Part shown: positions 60,434 through 64,000 of the stretch, one piece after another | Position numbering within the stretch: the stretch's first letter is position 1 | How the letters are laid out: each line of letters starts with the position of its first letter | Assembly (NCBI RefSeq): GCF_050003625.1 | Contig: NC_134398.1 | Span: 198,655,700-198,719,699 of the forward strand | DNA length: 64,000 bases | From: Haematobia irritans | Lineage: Eukaryota > Arthropoda > Insecta > Diptera > Muscidae | Direction of reading: 5' to 3' | Made by a program: the position numbers and the translations under genes | The notes under the pieces: generated by a model | Told to the model about the DNA's origin: nothing | The model's input: the letters and a program-made list of their open reading frames with translations, nothing else | The model's database searches: none

Positions 60434-62395
60434 ATGGCCAGCAATAATATAACGTGCCCTTTAGAGCGATTAAAGGGCAGGGAGAACTTTGATGTCTGGA
60501 AAAGACAAGCAAAATCTTTATTGGTGATAAAAGGATGCTGGAAAGCCGTTAACGAGGATATGCCTAATACGGAATTGAACGAACGTGCATTAGCGGAAAT
60601 AACATTGATGGTTGACCCCAACAATTATGGACATATTGCCACAGCAACGACAGCCAAAGCTGCATGGAATGCATTGCTCAAAGCATATGAGGATAATGGG
60701 CTAACTAGAAAAGTTGAACTATTAAAACAGCTTGTGAACATCAAGTTTAAGGATTATAAATCGGTCCAAGATTATGTAAATGAGCTGATAATTACGGCTA
60801 TCAAGGTAAAAAACGCAGGTTTGAATATAGATGACGAGCTGACAGCCTCACTAATGTTAGCTGGGTTGAGCGACGATTTCAAACCCTTGGTAATGGCCGT
60901 CGAAAATTCCAAAGAAAAATTGACTGTGGATATTGTCAAGAACCTTTTATTGCAAGATGCGAAATTCGACCAGAACATTGACAAGGAAGCTGTTCTCCAA
61001 GTGAAGTCATCAAACAAAAACAAGAAGCAAGTCATTTGTTATAACTGCAAGAAAACTGGTCACATTGCGAAGAACTGTCCAAGTAAGAATGATTACAGAC
61101 AAGCAGCCAAGAACAAATATGGTAAGAAATCGGAAATTTTATTTGCTAAGACAGAAGCTGGAATTTGTGCCAATGCTGCTACCGATATGAATACCAATGC
61201 GTACTCGTGGTACATAGATAGCGGCGCAAGTAACCATATGACAAATTCTGACGAGTATATGTACAACAAAAAGAATGTTGAAGGAAAAAAAGTCATAGTT
61301 GCAAATAAAGATGAACTTCAAGTGCAATCAGTCGGAGATATTGACTTGGAAGTAAATGTCGGAAAGGAATCCGGAATTGTGACTGTAAAAGATGTGGAAT
61401 ATGTTCCAAATCTATGCACAAGTTTACTTTCCGTCAGACAAATCACTAAAAATAACAAAAAAGTCATTTTCAAGGGCGAATCATGTCACATATTTGACGA
61501 TAAAGGCAACATTTTGGCCTCTGCAAAGATTAAAAATGATTTGTATCAATTGGATTGTAAAACCGCCATTAATAACTCAAAACTGTTTGCTGTTCTTAAT
61601 GATGTCAATACTTGGCACCGCAGAATGGGACACATCTGCAACAAAAATTTAGATGAGGTGAAAAAAGCCAGTTTGGGAATCAGTTTTACCAAGAAAGAAT
61701 TAGATCCATGCATCGTATGTGTGAAAGGAAAACAGACTCGTAAACCAAGTAAAGAGGAAGGGACACGTGCTAAAGAATTATTGGAACTTGTACATTCTGA
61801 TGTAGTTGGACCACTCCAAGCAGAATCATTTTCGGGAAAACGGTTCATGGTTACATTTGTTGATGTCTTTTCAAGGAAAGTTGTTGTGTACCCAATTGCA
61901 AGAAAATCGGAGGTATTTTGTATGTTTGAAGAATTCAAAAAGGCAGTTGAAAATCAAACTGAAAGAAAAATCAAAATTCTTCGATCCGATAATGGAGGTG
62001 AGTACATGAGCACAGAGTTTTCTAAATTTTTGAAAAGACATGGTATAATTCACCAAACGACATGTCCGTATACGCCGGAGCAAAATGGTGTTGCGGAAAG
62101 AATGAACCGTACAATAGTGGAAAGGGTGCGTTGCATGTTAATTGATAGTGGTTTGGATAACCGATTCTGGGCAGAGGCAGCTGTTACTAGTGCATTTTTG
62201 ATTAATAGAGTGCCATGTAGAGGTATGGACAAATGTCCGGAAGAAATATGGTCAACACGTCGTCCAAATTTAAAATTTTTGAGAGTTTTTGGATGTCCAG
62301 CTTTAGTCCATATCCCAAAGGAAAGGCGACATAAGTTGGATTCGAAATCGGTGGAATGTATCATGGTGGGTTACAGTACACACAAAAAGGCGTAA
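60434..62395 (+). CDS. gag-pol: Copia-type Gag-protease-integrase polyprotein, ended by an in-frame stop
   Basis: The 653-codon frame starts at ATG 60434 in a good context (AAAATGG); an in-frame TTG at 60425 is not a likely start. Residues about 10-190 resemble copia-type Gag ([21 protein letters not shown]). A CCHC zinc knuckle (C202, C205, H210, C215) binds RNA. The aspartic protease has D262-S263-G264 in [12 protein letters not shown]. Integrase has an HHCC zinc finger (H395, H400, C426, C429) and a DD35E triad at D456, D519 and E555 ([15 protein letters not shown]). All these catalytic residues are present. TAA at 62393 stops the frame just after integrase motifs, while the same frame continues with clear homology to the reverse-transcriptase end, so this copy cannot make full Pol by ordinary translation. 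Read-through or a sequencing error are alternatives. Confidence 0.93.
   Translation: MASNNITCPLERLKGRENFDVWKRQAKSLLVIKGCWKAVNEDMPNTELNERALAEITLMVDPNNYGHIATATTAKAAWNALLKAYEDNGLTRKVELLKQLVNIKFKDYKSVQDYVNELIITAIKVKNAGLNIDDELTASLMLAGLSDDFKPLVMAVENSKEKLTVDIVKNLLLQDAKFDQNIDKEAVLQVKSSNKNKKQVICYNCKKTGHIAKNCPSKNDYRQAAKNKYGKKSEILFAKTEAGICANAATDMNTNAYSWYIDSGASNHMTNSDEYMYNKKNVEGKKVIVANKDELQVQSVGDIDLEVNVGKESGIVTVKDVEYVPNLCTSLLSVRQITKNNKKVIFKGESCHIFDDKGNILASAKIKNDLYQLDCKTAINNSKLFAVLNDVNTWHRRMGHICNKNLDEVKKASLGISFTKKELDPCIVCVKGKQTRKPSKEEGTRAKELLELVHSDVVGPLQAESFSGKRFMVTFVDVFSRKVVVYPIARKSEVFCMFEEFKKAVENQTERKIKILRSDNGGEYMSTEFSKFLKRHGIIHQTTCPYTPEQNGVAERMNRTIVERVRCMLIDSGLDNRFWAEAAVTSAFLINRVPCRGMDKCPEEIWSTRRPNLKFLRVFGCPALVHIPKERRHKLDSKSVECIMVGYSTHKKA
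62393..62395 (+). other. In-frame TAA interrupting gag-pol
   Basis: A single TAA falls in the sequence ...CACAAAAAGGCG-TAA-AGACTATTC, after the integrase C-terminal motif VGYSTHKKA. The downstream frame is unshifted and open to the window edge. Copia relatives usually have an aromatic residue at this position, so a point substitution is the simplest cause. It lies between integrase and reverse transcriptase, not at the Gag-Pol boundary where regulated stops occur in some retroelements. Confidence 0.88.
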
Positions 62396-64000
62396 AGACT
62401 ATTCAATCCTCAAAACCATGAAATTATTGAAAGTCGTGATGTGGTATTTCTAGAAAATAGAAAAGTACATTTGAATTCAACTAGTCACCAAGATTTTTAT
62501 TATCCACAGATCGATCATTTTGAGAGTATTGATTCAAGGGAGAGAGACAATATATTAATGGAAGAATCAACACCCACAATAAACTCAAATGATGAATCTG
62601 ATCTACCTTTGGATGACGTTAATGAAACACTAACACCAAATAATAATTCTATTCAAGATTCTGATACAGATTGTGAGTATGTAGATTCCGAATGGCAATC
62701 AAATGCAGAAGAGGATGGGCGTCAAAGCGATAGCTCATGGTCATCGAGCGCATATAACAGACAAATGAATTCCGACGAACCTGTTAGAAAATCTGAACGC
62801 ATTGCAGCAAGAAGGCAACAATCGTCAATTTTCTGTGCCATGGATTTTGTCTCAAATGATCCTGCCACCTTTCAAGAAGCGATGTCATCAGGAAATGCGA
62901 GTGAATGGAAGATAGCAATGGAGGAAGAAATAACTTCCCTGAACGAAAATAAGACATGGATACTGACAGAACTTCCGAAAAACGAGAAAGCCATTAAATC
63001 AAAGTGGGTGTTCAAAACTAAATACAAAGATGGTGGTACTCCCATGAAATTTAAGGCAAGACTGGTTGCAAAAGGTTTCACGCAGAGAGAAGGCATTGAC
63101 TTCAATGAAACTTTTGCGCCCGTCGTCAGATACAACTCCATAAGATACTTAGTTTCTTTGGCCGCTAAATATAATATGAGTATACATCAAATGGATGCAG
63201 TTAGCGCCTATCTCAATGGGAATTTAAAAGAAACTATATATATGCAACAACCCGAAGGCTTTAACGATGGCTCAAAGAAGGTATGCAAACTCATAAAATC
63301 AATATATGGGTTGAAACAATCAGGAAGGGTATGGAACGAAACAATTAATTCCGAACTTTTGAAGATAGGACTTACTCGTAGTGAAGTCGATCAGTGTATT
63401 TATTTCAAAATAACTGACGAATTCAAATTATACGTCGCATTGTATGTAGACGATGTCCTGATTTTTTCTGACAAAATTAATATTATAAAAAATACAAAGA
63501 AGAAGCTATCGAAAGTGTTCAAAATGAAAGATATGGGCGAAGCATCAAATATTCTTGGAATGCGAATAACTCGTGGGAAAAACAGCATCAACATTGACCA
63601 ATCGAAATATATTGGAGACGTTTTGAAGCGTTTTGGAATGATTGATTGCAACCCAAGTTTAAGTCCGATTGACATTAATCAAAAGCTTTCAAATTCAATG
63701 TGCCCCAAGAGTGATAAGGAAAAAGAAGAAATGTCGAAAGTTCCATTCATGCAAGCGGTGGGATGTCTTTTGTTTGCATCAATCGTATCTCGTCCAGATA
63801 TTACATATGCCGTAAATATGCTAAGCCGATTTAGTTCCAACCCTGGAAAGGCACATTGGGAGGCAGCGAAGAGAGTAATGCGATATTTAAAAGGAACGAT
63901 CAATGCAGAACTCGTTTATAAAACTGACTTGGAACAATCAAATATGACAGGATACTGCGATGCAGACTGGGCAGGAAGTGTCGATGATCGGTTATCAACA
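62396..64000 (+). pseudogene. gag-pol: Copia-type reverse transcriptase and RNase H part of gag-pol, downstream of the stop; runs off the window
   Basis: This is the same frame as the upstream part, without a start of its own. Bases 62396-62900 encode an acidic, Ser/Asn-rich linker typical of copia elements between integrase and reverse transcriptase, ending with RKSERIAARRQQ. Reverse transcriptase follows from about 62918: KWVFKTKYK, ARLVAKGFTQREGIDF, a first catalytic Asp at 63194-63196 (QMDAVSAYLNG), SIYGLKQSGRVW, and YVDD at 63443-63454 with the other two catalytic Asp residues. SRPDITYAVNMLSRF (around 63800) and GYCDADWAGS (RNase H Asp at 63959-63961) mark the start of RNase H. No frameshift or further stop occurs. 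The product would copy element RNA into DNA in virus-like particles if expressed. Truncated only by the window edge. Confidence 0.93.

Larger units (their letters stand above)
60199..64000 (+). mobile_element. Ty1/copia-type LTR retrotransposon, 5' part, inserted in the satellite
   Basis: The element begins with TGTTGGAAAT, the same opening as Drosophila copia, at the precise point where the satellite monomer breaks off. In order come a short LTR, a copia-style primer-binding site, and one long gag-pol frame in the copia order: Gag, protease, integrase, reverse transcriptase, RNase H. Integrase before reverse transcriptase separates it from gypsy-type elements. The frame is open from 60434 to the window edge except for one TAA at 62393-62395. 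Only about 3.8 kb is visible; the end of RNase H, the polypurine tract and the 3' LTR lie beyond 64000. Confidence 0.95.

Noticed and set aside
60298..60624. Antisense frames over the copia-type element (60298-60624, 60772-61035, 61093-61327, 61546-61938, 61871-62364, 62872-63141, 63400-63903) and other sense-strand frames at 61392-61652 and 61806-62009
   Set aside because: All overlap the strongly supported gag-pol frame and show no recognisable domain. They are shadow frames.
62393..62395. Programmed stop or frameshift used to regulate Pol
   Set aside because: Regulated stops lie between Gag and Pol. This one lies between integrase and reverse transcriptase, with no frame change, so a plain nonsense mutation or sequence error is more likely.

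Overview
The window is repetitive, gene-poor eukaryotic DNA with no host gene. An insect, most likely a calyptrate fly (muscid or blow-fly group), is suggested by a copia-type (Ty1/copia) retrotransposon with a copia-style internal initiator-tRNA primer site, and by a 2-kb interspersed repeat whose terminal motifs and 153-bp repeat I associate from memory with calyptrate fly genomes. The species cannot be told from the sequence. No tRNA, rRNA, CRISPR array or bacterial operon is present.

Layout. (1) Positions 1-2433 and about 4439-60198 are one AT-rich satellite array, head to tail in a single orientation. The monomer is about 125 bp (usually 124-126), so division gives roughly 465 copies. 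One half of the monomer is well conserved; the other is AT-rich and falls into two main subtypes. Shared variants show larger repeats nested in the array, with spacings of about 0.75, 1.37, 1.75-1.88, 2.0, 3.87, 4.0, 4.2-4.6 and 4.8-5.3 kb. Runs of identical adjacent monomers and microhomology-type deletions are also visible. (2) Positions 2434 to about 4438 are a non-autonomous interspersed repeat inserted in the satellite. It has subterminal inverted repeats, a terminal hairpin, a 29-bp minisatellite, seven 153-bp tandem units and a GGAC/GGACAGAC microsatellite. Its long open frame looks like a by-product of the 153-bp (51-codon) period. (3) Positions 60199-64000 are the 5' part of a copia-type LTR retrotransposon inserted in the array: a short 5' LTR, a tRNA-iMet primer-binding site, and a Gag-protease-integrase-reverse transcriptase-RNase H frame cut by one in-frame TAA at 62393-62395. 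The window ends inside RNase H, so the 3' LTR is not visible.

Nothing here acts as a pathway. The picture is a satellite block, plausibly heterochromatic or pericentromeric, that grows by repeated segmental duplication and serves as a landing site for mobile elements. I found no convincing new protein system. The most informative content is the nested duplication structure and the nearly intact copia-type element.
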